From: Bacteroidia bacterium
GTDB taxonomy: Bacteria; Bacteroidota; Bacteroidia; Bacteroidales; Azobacteroidaceae
Assembly: GCA_025996815.1 (NCBI GenBank)
Contig: BNTT01000055.1
Coordinates: forward strand, 1-17,562
DNA: 17,562 nucleotides
Reading direction: 5' to 3'
Below the pieces are notes generated by a model. That model worked only from the letters and a program-made list of their open reading frames with translations, did no database searches and had not been told where the DNA came from. Every line of letters starts with the position of its first letter. The stretch's first letter is position 1. Shown in pieces: positions 1-7,700 of the stretch. The position numbers and the translations under genes were made by a program.

Positions 1-57
1 ATAACAATCTGTATCCGTTGGAAACTGTCTGTAAAAATTGATTGAGTTCACTCCCAT
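1..57 (-). CDS. IS1595-type transposase, N-terminal fragment
   Basis: Only the first 19 codons lie in the window. The peptide contains SINFYRQFPTDTDCY, which resembles the start of IS1595/ISXO2-like transposases, where a 'FPtd.dCyeyl' stretch precedes the zinc-ribbon. I chose the ATG at 55-57 because an AGAAAGGA Shine-Dalgarno lies 8 bases upstream. An in-frame ATG at 76-78 would add 7 residues (MEERIKF). A minus-strand TACCTTTG box sits upstream at 83-90. Family assignment rests on a short peptide seen from memory, so it is tentative. The DDE catalytic core, if present, is outside the window. Confidence 0.5.
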   Translation of the reverse strand, partial: MGVNSINFYRQFPTDTDCY

Positions 58-82
58 AAATTTTATCCTTTCTTCCATGCTA

Positions 83-90
83 CAAAGGTA
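83..90 (-). promoter_or_regulatory. -7 promoter box of the IS1595-type transposase
   Basis: TACCTTTG on the minus strand, 25 bases before the ATG at 57, matches the Bacteroidetes TAnnTTTG -7 box. No good -33 TTG/TTTG box is seen at 19-21 bases. The stretch 100-123, just upstream, may be the terminal inverted repeat of the element (minus strand GGTATAGGCG...GCCCC), but the other end is not in the window to compare. Confidence 0.45.
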
Positions 91-194
91 GCAAATTATT
101 GGGGCGACCTAAACGCCTATACCAATTTTTTAATTTGACGTTTTTAATTTTATTTTTTTATGTCTTTCGGAACTTCTTGTTCCATACGCAACAT

Positions 195-471
195 AAAAAA
201 ACGCAGACAAAACTCTTCTCTATTATCTGATTGCGAGGTCTGAACTACCTAATTAAACAAATTTCCCGAGTAAAGCCCACGCCGGAGCGGCGTGAGCGTC
301 ATCGCTTTACTCTTTGTTGAATTTTGAAATTGTTCAGTTTTCGCAATCAAGAATATAAGCTAAACGCTTTTTCCAATCTTAAAATGTGCGTATCATCACA
401 TTTATGTCTTCATAATCTCCTATAATTTAAAATGTTATCACTCGTATTCACTCATTCGTTCAAGTAAATAT
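195..471 (-). ncRNA. Structured RNA family, copy 1
   Basis: Promoter box at 478-485 (-), then a leader of about 120 nt, a rod-like hairpin (228-349) and a T-run at 195-201 after CGC. Stems: TGATTGCGA (228-236) with TCGCAATCA (341-349); CTGAAC (240-245) with GTTCAG (332-337); 251-261 with 313-323 with one mismatch; GAGTAAAGC (268-276) with GCTTTACTC (304-312); tip GCCCACGCC (275-283) with GGCGTGAGC (289-297). The tip pair 277/295 is a G-U wobble only when read on the minus strand, which agrees with the promoter. A 5' hairpin (382-388 with 397-403) follows the box ATGAAGACATAAA, shared with copy 3. Ends are inferred from the promoter and T-run. I do not recognise the family. Confidence 0.6.
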
Positions 472-477
472 CGGCAG

Positions 478-507
478 CAAAGGTAATATAATTAAACGGA
501 TTCACCA
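478..507 (-). promoter_or_regulatory. Promoter of structured RNA copy 1
   Basis: TACCTTTG at 478-485 (-) is a full -7 consensus match. The -33 position, 505-507, reads TGG rather than TTG with a 19-base spacer and overlaps the last codons of fmt, so the upstream box is weak. The promoter fires away from fmt on the same strand. Confidence 0.5.
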
Positions 508-1452
508 TTTTTTTTTCCCGCAAATGAAATCGGCGATGGGCAGGCGTTTTTTGCCCGCTTGCTGCACGCTTTTCAGGCGGATGAAGCCGTCTTGGGCGGC
601 TATATCCATTGTTTTTTTGCCGTCGGATACAATCGTTGCGGGGGGCAAATCGTGTTTTTGGAATATTTTCTCCGTCTCAAAAATTTTCAGCGACAGGATT
701 TCGCCGCTATTGGTCGGCAGTTCCGTCCACGCCCCCGGATGGGGCGACAAGCCGCGAATGAAGTCGTAGATTTCTTTCACGGGGCTATTCCATTGGATGC
801 GGCACGTTTCTTTGAAGATTTTGGGTGCGGGGCGCAAATCCGACGGGTTGAAGCCCATCGCCTCTTGTGCCGTGGGCTGCACGTTGCCTTGGGCAATCGC
901 CTCGACGGTTTTTACGACTAATTCCGCGCCGAGATTCTTCAGTGTGTTGCGCACTGTTTCGGCATTATCCGTGTCGGCAATCGGTATTTTGACTTGGTCG
1001 ATGACCTTGCCCGTATCAATCTCGTGGGTCAGGAAAAACGTGGTGATGCCCGTTTCCGTTTCGCCGTTGATAATCGCCCAATTGATGGGCGCGGCACCGC
1101 GATATTGCGGCAACAGCGAGGCGTGCAGATTGAATGTGCCCAACTTGGGCATCGCCCACACCGCCTCGGGCAGCATCCGAAACGCCACCACGATGTGCAA
1201 ATCGGCATTCCACGCCCGCAAAGCCTCCAAAAAGGCGGCATCTTTCAATTTTTCGGGCTGCAAAAGGGGCAAATGGTGCGCCAAAGCAAACGCTTTCACC
1301 GGCGAAAAACGAATTTGCTGACCACGTCCGGCGGGCTTGTCGGGCATAGTCACCACGCCCACCACATTGTAGCCGCCATCCGTCAGTGCGCGCAGACTCG
1401 CTACGGCAAAGTCCGGCGTGCCCATAAACACTATTTTTGGATATTGTTTCAT
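502..1452 (-). CDS. fmt: Methionyl-tRNA formyltransferase
   Basis: Transfers a formyl group from 10-formyltetrahydrofolate to Met-tRNA(fMet) in the cytosol, preparing the initiator tRNA. The 316-residue length is normal for the family. N-terminal formyltransferase fold with FMGTPDFAV (residues 9-17). The catalytic residues N108, H110 and D146 are all present, in FNLHASLLP and EIDTG, and line up with the usual E. coli numbering. The folate/tRNA loop SLLPQYRGAAPINWAI follows at 112-127. The C-terminal OB-like domain starts near residue 205. It is the last gene of the minus-strand array, 34 bases after gltD, so it may be co-transcribed. Start is the ATG at 1450-1452. No terminator hairpin is obvious at the stop; the promoter of the structured RNA begins there. 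Confidence 0.97.
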   Translation of the reverse strand: MKQYPKIVFMGTPDFAVASLRALTDGGYNVVGVVTMPDKPAGRGQQIRFSPVKAFALAHHLPLLQPEKLKDAAFLEALRAWNADLHIVVAFRMLPEAVWAMPKLGTFNLHASLLPQYRGAAPINWAIINGETETGITTFFLTHEIDTGKVIDQVKIPIADTDNAETVRNTLKNLGAELVVKTVEAIAQGNVQPTAQEAMGFNPSDLRPAPKIFKETCRIQWNSPVKEIYDFIRGLSPHPGAWTELPTNSGEILSLKIFETEKIFQKHDLPPATIVSDGKKTMDIAAQDGFIRLKSVQQAGKKRLPIADFICGKKKW

Positions 1453-1486
1453 ATCGTTCTGATTTTAAATGGTTTGTGCGTCAAAC

Positions 1487-2899
1487 TTACAGCGATGCTT
1501 TAATGATTTCCGCCGCTTTGCGCCCCGAAGCGATGGCGCGTACCACCAAACTTGCACCGAGCGTTACGTCGCCCGCCACAAACACTTTTTTCACGGACGA
1601 TTCGTTGGCTTTTACGGCTTCTACATTGCCGCGCGCGTCGTATTTCACGCCCAAATCGTCCAGCAAGCCTTCGTGCACCGGCGAGGTAAATCCCATAGAC
1701 AGGAGTACTAAATCCGCCGGAATAATCTCCGGTTTGCCCGTTTCGTGCATCGTGAAGCGTCCCGATTCGTCCTTCGTCCATTCCACTTCCACGACTTCCA
1801 CGCCGGTCAATGCGCCGTTTTCGCCAATAAACCGCTTGGAAGCCAGCGACCAGCGGCGCGTGCAGCCCTCCTTGTGCGAACTCGACGTTTTCAGGATATT
1901 GGGATATTGGGGCCAGGGCGTGTCCGGATTAGTGTCTTCGGGCGGCTGCGGGAGTATCTCAATCTGTGTTACAGAGGTCGCCTTTTGGCGGATGGACGTG
2001 CCCACACAGTCGGAGCCGGTGTCGCCGCCGCCGATGACCAGCACTTTTTTGCCTTTGGCAGAAATCTGCTGCGCCGGCGGCGTGGTCTGACCGGCAACCG
2101 TCCGGTTTTGCTGTTTCAAAAAGTCCAAAGCGAAATGAATGCCGCTCAAATTTCGCCCTTCTATCGGCAAATCGCGCGGAACGCCCGCACCAATAGCCAG
2201 ACAAACGGCATCAAATTGAGCCAGCAATTGAGCGGCAGACACGGCTTTGCCCACCTCCACGCCGGTTTCAAACAGGATGCCCTCCTCTTTGAGAATAGCC
2301 AGCCGCCGGTCGATAATGTCCTTGTTCAGTTTGAAATCGGGGATGCCCAAACGCAGCAATCCGCCGATGGATTCGTCTTTTTCATAGACCGTGACGGAAT
2401 GCCCTTGCCGATTCAGCATATCAGCCGCCGCCAATCCGGCAGGACCGGAGCCGACGACGGCAACCGTCTTCCCCGTGCGCGACGCGGGCGGACGCGGCTT
2501 GACATAGCCTTCCTGAAAGGCGTGTTCCGTGATTGCCACCTCGTTTTCGCGAATCGTCAGCGGCTGATTTTCCAAGTTCAGCACGCAACTTTTTTCGCAC
2601 AGAGCCGGACACACGCGCCCCGTAAATTCGGGGAAATTGTTGGTCGAAGCCAGCAGCGCGTAAGCCTCCGTCCACTTGCCCTTAAACAACAAATCCTGCC
2701 ACTCCGGAACGACATTGCCCAGCGGACAAGCCCAGTGGCAAAAAGGCACGCCACACTCCATACAGCGGGAGGCTTGCAAAATCCTGTCCTCCGTATTCAA
2801 AGTCTGCTCCACCTCACTAAAATCGGCGATGCGCTCGTGGATGGGACGGTAGCCCGCCTCCTTCCTGTTGATTGTCAAAAATGCTTTTGAATTTCCCAT
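1487..2899 (-). CDS. gltD: Glutamate synthase (NADPH) small subunit
   Basis: Beta subunit of GOGAT: takes electrons from NADPH through FAD and iron-sulfur clusters and passes them to GltB for glutamate formation. 470 residues, normal length. The N-terminal iron-sulfur domain has C46, C49, C54 and C58 (CMECGVPFCHWACP), then C97, C101 and C105. FAD-binding motif GSGPAGLAAAD starts at residue 150. The NAD(P)H motif GGGDTGSDC lies around residue 290. A second FAD contact, AGDVTLGASLVVRAIASGR, is near the C-terminus. Its natural partner gltB lies on the same strand but is separated from it by the two R-M genes. The start is 21 bases after the methyltransferase stop, so today gltD must be read through from the R-M genes or from gltB, as no separate promoter is visible. 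Confidence 0.97.
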   Translation of the reverse strand: MGNSKAFLTINRKEAGYRPIHERIADFSEVEQTLNTEDRILQASRCMECGVPFCHWACPLGNVVPEWQDLLFKGKWTEAYALLASTNNFPEFTGRVCPALCEKSCVLNLENQPLTIRENEVAITEHAFQEGYVKPRPPASRTGKTVAVVGSGPAGLAAADMLNRQGHSVTVYEKDESIGGLLRLGIPDFKLNKDIIDRRLAILKEEGILFETGVEVGKAVSAAQLLAQFDAVCLAIGAGVPRDLPIEGRNLSGIHFALDFLKQQNRTVAGQTTPPAQQISAKGKKVLVIGGGDTGSDCVGTSIRQKATSVTQIEILPQPPEDTNPDTPWPQYPNILKTSSSHKEGCTRRWSLASKRFIGENGALTGVEVVEVEWTKDESGRFTMHETGKPEIIPADLVLLSMGFTSPVHEGLLDDLGVKYDARGNVEAVKANESSVKKVFVAGDVTLGASLVVRAIASGRKAAEIIKASL

Positions 2900-2920
2900 A
2901 TATAATCTATTAATTGAATT

Positions 2921-3841
2921 TCATTCCCATACCAAATCTAATTGTTTATTAACGGTCTGTTCTTTCACCCCGTGATTGTGCTGTGCAAAACCGTTTGTGT
3001 CGAAATTACAAACAAGAGCTTCAACCACTTCCCGTCGATTTTCGACGCTTCCACCGTTGTGGTAAAAATGGTCTTTGGTGAGCACATTGAATTTGCTCCA
3101 GTATTTCTTAATCATTTCATTTTCGCGCCAATCGTTGTGATGCCAAGTTGAAAGGATAAATTTTGCTTTTGTTTCACTTAATAACTGAAATAAATTGTCC
3201 TCGTCATCTTCTGTCCACCCGTTATAATAATCAACGTGCCGCCCATAGTAAGGCGGGTCGCAATAAATTATATCATTTTCATCAGCCAAGGGAATAATTT
3301 CGGCAAACGATTTATTGTAAAAAGTCCATTCAGGCTCAGGTTGAATAATTTGAGACACTGCCGATAATTGATTGACGATTTTTGTAATATACGCTTGCGC
3401 AAAGCGGTCAGGCTTTTTGCAAAAAGGGATATTCCAATTTCCTTTACTGCCAAAACGCATCATCCCGTTAAACCCCGCTCGCGACAAAAAAATAAAATCC
3501 AAAGGCGAAAATTCACCGCTGTTAAACCGAGAGCGGACGGATAAATAATGTTCGTAACCGTTATTATCGGCTATGCTCAATAATTTCCCTTCGCGCTCCA
3601 AATAATTTTTCATCAAAGGTGCAGAAATTGTTTTGTTTTGAACAGATTTATAAAAATTGATAATGTGCGGATTTGTGTCATTAAGTATTGCATTTTTATA
3701 ACGAGAATTGAAAGCCACAACCCCTGTACCAACAAACGGTTCAACCCATCGCCCACTCACTTTTGGTGCGACTTCCATAATCCACGGCACAAGTTTTGTC
3801 TTTATGCCTTGGCTTTTTATAGGAGGAACTATTACTTTCAT
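2921..3841 (-). CDS. Adenine-N6 DNA methyltransferase, M.EcoRV type
   Basis: 306 residues, D12/Dam class (alpha group). Motif I FVGTG (36-40) binds S-adenosylmethionine; motif IV DPPY (195-198) is the catalytic motif for adenine N6. From memory of M.EcoRV, the N-terminal PPIKSQGIKTKLVP, VEPF.GTGVVAFN, CKKP.RFAQAYITKI, GRHVDY and STWHHND segments are almost the same, so this is a close family member that should protect GATATC or a very similar site by methylating an adenine. It follows the endonuclease gene after one base, and an AAAGGA lies within the end of the upstream gene, which suggests translational coupling. Clearly more AT-rich than gltB and gltD. The last ~25 residues do not align with the enzyme I recall. 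Confidence 0.93.
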   Translation of the reverse strand: MKVIVPPIKSQGIKTKLVPWIMEVAPKVSGRWVEPFVGTGVVAFNSRYKNAILNDTNPHIINFYKSVQNKTISAPLMKNYLEREGKLLSIADNNGYEHYLSVRSRFNSGEFSPLDFIFLSRAGFNGMMRFGSKGNWNIPFCKKPDRFAQAYITKIVNQLSAVSQIIQPEPEWTFYNKSFAEIIPLADENDIIYCDPPYYGRHVDYYNGWTEDDEDNLFQLLSETKAKFILSTWHHNDWRENEMIKKYWSKFNVLTKDHFYHNGGSVENRREVVEALVCNFDTNGFAQHNHGVKEQTVNKQLDLVWE

Positions 3842-3842
3842 G

Positions 3843-4730
3843 CTAATCCTTTTTCACAATTTTATCCAACAAATCAGTTCTACCTTTAAATTCTAAAAAA
3901 TCACGCAAATTGGTAATTTTTACCGTTTTACCGTTTTTCAGCATCGTGGCAGAGCCGAAATTTACCCAATATTCGTCAAACCATGTTTCGCCAAGTTGGC
4001 TAAAAATGCCGTTTTCATCGCACAAATCTTTCAGGCTAAGATTGCAACCAATATTTGCAGTATTTCCCGAGCCTTGTTTATCACTCGCAATTTTCCATTT
4101 TTCAGCAACGAAAAAATCAAAATCTTTAATTACAGAAGTTATTGATTTTAGATTCTCAACAGGGCTCACTGCTCTTTTGCCCACTCTATGGTTTGGCGAT
4201 TCGTCCGTGTCCTGCAATTCTTGTACAGCATAGATTTCCGCTTCCGAAACATCAATATCGGTTCTTGTATAGATTATTCCTAAACAATAGTGCCCTAAAT
4301 ATTGGTTGTAAGGGAATTGAATATTTTTTTGTTTGTCTCGCTCTTTGAAATAACCACCATGACTCCCTAATGTGAAGCTCGTAATTCCATTCTTTTTGCG
4401 GTAAGTTGTTTTTAAATCAACGGCAAACTTAACGCTTTCATCGTCTTTGCTGACAAAGGTTAGGTCTGGGTAATAGTTTTGTTGCTCCGCCGGAATAATC
4501 GTGTACCCGACTTCTTCGGCAAACTGAATCAGTTGTGGAAAAATGTGAATTTCTAAAATTTTAGATACAATTTTTGTATCGGACGAAATTGTGTAAACGT
4601 TTCTATAAACGTCAATAAAGCCTTTTATAGCCCAATCGCCATCTTCAGTTGATACGTATTTTTGCAACTTCCCTGCAAAAATGTCCAACGCTTTTTTAAA
4701 GTCTCGTTTATATTTTTCCTTTTTCGTCAT
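3843..4730 (-). CDS. Type II restriction endonuclease, EcoRV family
   Basis: 295 residues, about 50 longer than EcoRV. The PD-(D/E)xK core is intact: E60 in SDTKIVSKILE, D89 in YPDL, D105 and K107 in VDLKTTY. These align with E45, D74, D90 and K92 of EcoRV. The base-reading parts are kept too: QQN at 83-85 (Q-loop) and GSGNTANIG at 220-228 (R-loop, EcoRV G182/G184/N185/T186). The predicted target is therefore GATATC with blunt cleavage; this is inference from conservation. The extra length is a ~15-residue N-terminal extension, a ~20-residue insert near 160-190 and the C-terminus. The start is the ATG at 4728-4730, only 23 bases after gltB. A TAACTTTG box ends 5 bases before the ATG, so the transcript may be leaderless. 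AT-rich compared with the flanking genes. Confidence 0.93.
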   Translation of the reverse strand: MTKKEKYKRDFKKALDIFAGKLQKYVSTEDGDWAIKGFIDVYRNVYTISSDTKIVSKILEIHIFPQLIQFAEEVGYTIIPAEQQNYYPDLTFVSKDDESVKFAVDLKTTYRKKNGITSFTLGSHGGYFKERDKQKNIQFPYNQYLGHYCLGIIYTRTDIDVSEAEIYAVQELQDTDESPNHRVGKRAVSPVENLKSITSVIKDFDFFVAEKWKIASDKQGSGNTANIGCNLSLKDLCDENGIFSQLGETWFDEYWVNFGSATMLKNGKTVKITNLRDFLEFKGRTDLLDKIVKKD

Positions 4731-4734
4731 GCGG

Positions 4735-4742
4735 CAAAGTTA
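4735..4742 (-). promoter_or_regulatory. Possible own promoter of the R-M pair (-7 box)
   Basis: TAACTTTG on the minus strand, 4 bases before the endonuclease ATG, in the 23-base gap after gltB. It matches TAnnTTTG. The nearest upstream TTG is about 25 bases away, longer than the usual 19-21, so the -33 part is poor. If used, transcription would start at or next to the A of the ATG. Confidence 0.4.
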
Positions 4743-4753
4743 CCAATTTTTTT

Positions 4754-7700
4754 TTAATAATCCGACTCAACCATCTCAATCTTCTTCCTAATCGCCTCCA
4801 TCTTCTCCTCCTGCAAGACTTTCTTGTATTCAATTGGGGTTACTTTGATGAAGTGTTTGAGGTGTTCTTCCCAATTGTCCAGGATGCGCTTTGCCAGTGG
4901 GCTTTGGGTGGCTTGGTGGTGCTTGGTGATTAGTTGTTGGAGTTCTGTGCTGTCCGATTTGTCTTCTATCAGGGTTAGTTCCACCATTTCCATGTTGCAG
5001 AAGTAGTCGAAATCGCCTTTTGTGTCGAGCACGTATGCCAAGCCGCCGCTCATTCCGGCTGCGAAGTTCTTGCCGGTGGTGCCTAAGACCACCGTGCGCC
5101 CGCCGGTCATGTATTCGCAACAGTGGTCGCCCACGCCTTCCACCACCGCTATGGCACCCGAATTGCGCACGCAGAAGCGTTCGCCTACCTTGCCGTTGAT
5201 ATATACCTCGCCGGAGGTTGCACCATAGAGGAGGGTGTTGCCCGCGATGATGTTTTCTTCGGGCGCGAAATCGCTGAATTTGGGGGGCACCACGGCTATT
5301 CTACCGCCCGACAGTCCTTTGCCCAGATAGTCGTTGGCTTCGCCTTCCAGATTGAACGAGATGCCGGCTGCCAGAAATGCGCCGAAACTTTGTCCTGCCG
5401 AGCCTTTGAAACTGACGGTTATCGTGCCGTCGTGCAAGCCGGCATTGCCATAGCGTTTGGCGATTTCGCCCGACAGCATCGCTCCCACGGCGCGGTCGGT
5501 GTTGGCTATTGTTACGTCCATCTCCACCGGCAGCGATTTTTCGATGGCGGGCTTCGTCTTGCGGATTATTTCGCGGTCTAAGACGCTGTCTATTTTGTGG
5601 TCTTGCGTCTTCGTGCAGCGCAGGTCGTTGCCGTTTTTCACAAAATGCGTTATCTTGGAGAAATCTAATTTATCGGCTTTCGGATTGGTTTCCAAGTCTT
5701 TACGGATTTCGATTAAATCGGCGCGACCGATGATTTCGTCCATTGTGCGGAAGCCTGCTTGCGCCAGATGTTCGCGCACTTCTTCGGCGAGGAAGGTGAA
5801 ATAGTTGATGAGATATTCGTGTTTGCCTTTGAAGCGGGCGCGGAGTTTTTCGTCCTGCGTTGCCACACCCACCGGGCACGTGTTGAGGTGGCATTTGCGC
5901 ATCATCACGCAGCCCAGCACTATCAGCGCACTCGTGGCGAAGCCAAATTCTTCGGCACCCAGCAATGCGGATACGAGTATGTCTTTGCCCGTTTTCAGCT
6001 GACCGTCTGTTTGCAGGCGCACATATCCCCGCAGGTTGTTCAAAACCAGCGTCTGCTGCGTTTCTGCCAAGCCGAGTTCGCCCGAAATGCCGGCGTGCTT
6101 GATGGAACTTATCGGGCTTGCTCCCGTTCCGCCTTCCGAGCCGCTAATCAAAATCATATCGGCTTTGGCTTTCGCCACTCCGGCGGCAATAGTCCCTACC
6201 CCACTTTCTGCCACCAATTTCACGGACACGCGGGCTTCGGGATTGATGTTTTTCAGGTCGAAAATCAACTGCGCCAAGTCCTCTATCGAATAAATATCGT
6301 GGTGCGGCGGTGGCGAAATCAGGGTGATTCCCGGAATGGAATGCCGCGTTTTCGCAATGATTTGATTGACTTTGAAGCCGGGCAACTGACCGCCCTCGCC
6401 GGGTTTTGCGCCCTGAGCGACCTTAATTTGCAGTTCGTCGGCATTGACCAGATATTCAGCCGTTACGCCAAACCGTCCGGAGGCAATCTGCTTGATTGCC
6501 GACCGGCGGTTCAGCCCGTCTTCGCCTGTTTTGAAGCGTTCGGGGTCTTCGCCGCCCTCGCCGGTGTTGCTTTGCCCGTGCAGGGTGTTCAGCGCAATTG
6601 CCAATGCCTCGTGCGCCTCCTTGCTGATGGAGCCAAACGACATCGCGCCGGACACAAACCGCTGCGTGATGGCTTCTACCGACTCCACTTCGGAAACATC
6701 AATCGGATTGCGCTTGTAGGTCATAAAATCGCGCAGGAAGCAGGGTCGCCGATTATCGACGATTTGGGTATAGTCTTTAAAGAGTTTGTAATCGCCCAAA
6801 CGGGTCGCTATTTGCAGTTTTGAGATGGTTTCGGGATTCCAGGCGTGGAGTTCGCCGTCGGTGCGGAAGGTGTAGATTCCGGCGGTTTTTAGTCCCGTTT
6901 CCACGGTGGCGGCATTAAACGCCTCCTGATGGCAAATCAGCACGTCTCGCGCAATATCCGCCAAGTCGATGCCCTCAAAGCGCGAGGTCATTTCCCTGAA
7001 GTAAACGTTTAAAGTTTGTTGGCTAATCCCCACTGCTTCATATATTTGTGCACCTCTGTAACTTCGCAATGTGGAAATTCCCATCTTAGAAAGTACTTTA
7101 AGCAACCCCTTATTGACGGATTTGATATAGTTCTTTTCGGCGGTGTGATAATCCAATTGTATTTCGTGCGTTTTCACTTTTTCGTTCAGGATGGCGAATG
7201 CCATATAGGGATTCACGGCGGTGGCTCCGAAGGCGAAGAGGAGCGAAAAATGGTTCACTTCGCGCGCTTCGGCGGTTTCCACCACGATGGCGATTTGCAT
7301 ACGCTTCCGCTTCTCAATCAGGTGATGGTGGATGGCGGAAACGGCTAACAGTGAGGGGATTGCCGCCTGCTTGGTGTTCACGCCCCGGTCGCTCAATATG
7401 ATGTAGTGATAGCCCTCGTCCACGGCTTTCTCGGCGCGTTGGCAGAGGCTATTGACCGCTTCTGCCAGACTTGCCGCGCCTTTTTCCGGCTTCGTAACGT
7501 CGAACAGCATCGGAACGGTCAGCGAACGAAAGCCCTTGTAGCCCAAGTGGGTCAAAATATCAAGTTCGAGGTTGGTGATGACCGGCGTGTGGAGGCGCAC
7601 CATCTTGCACAATTCCGGCGTGGGCACCAGCACGTTGGCTTCCTGACAGCCGATATACAACGCCAGCGACATCACCAGTTCTTCGCGGATGGGGTCTATC

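Noticed and set aside
1745..2890. Plus-strand open frame of 381 codons over gltD
   Set aside because: Antisense to gltD with low-complexity, Arg/Gln-rich translation; same explanation as for gltB.
2900..4753. GATTAT near both edges of the R-M pair as a target-site duplication
   Set aside because: Six bases in AT-rich DNA are expected by chance and are not placed exactly at the edges.
5759..6823. Plus-strand open frame of 354 codons over gltB
   Set aside because: Antisense frame without homology or promoter.
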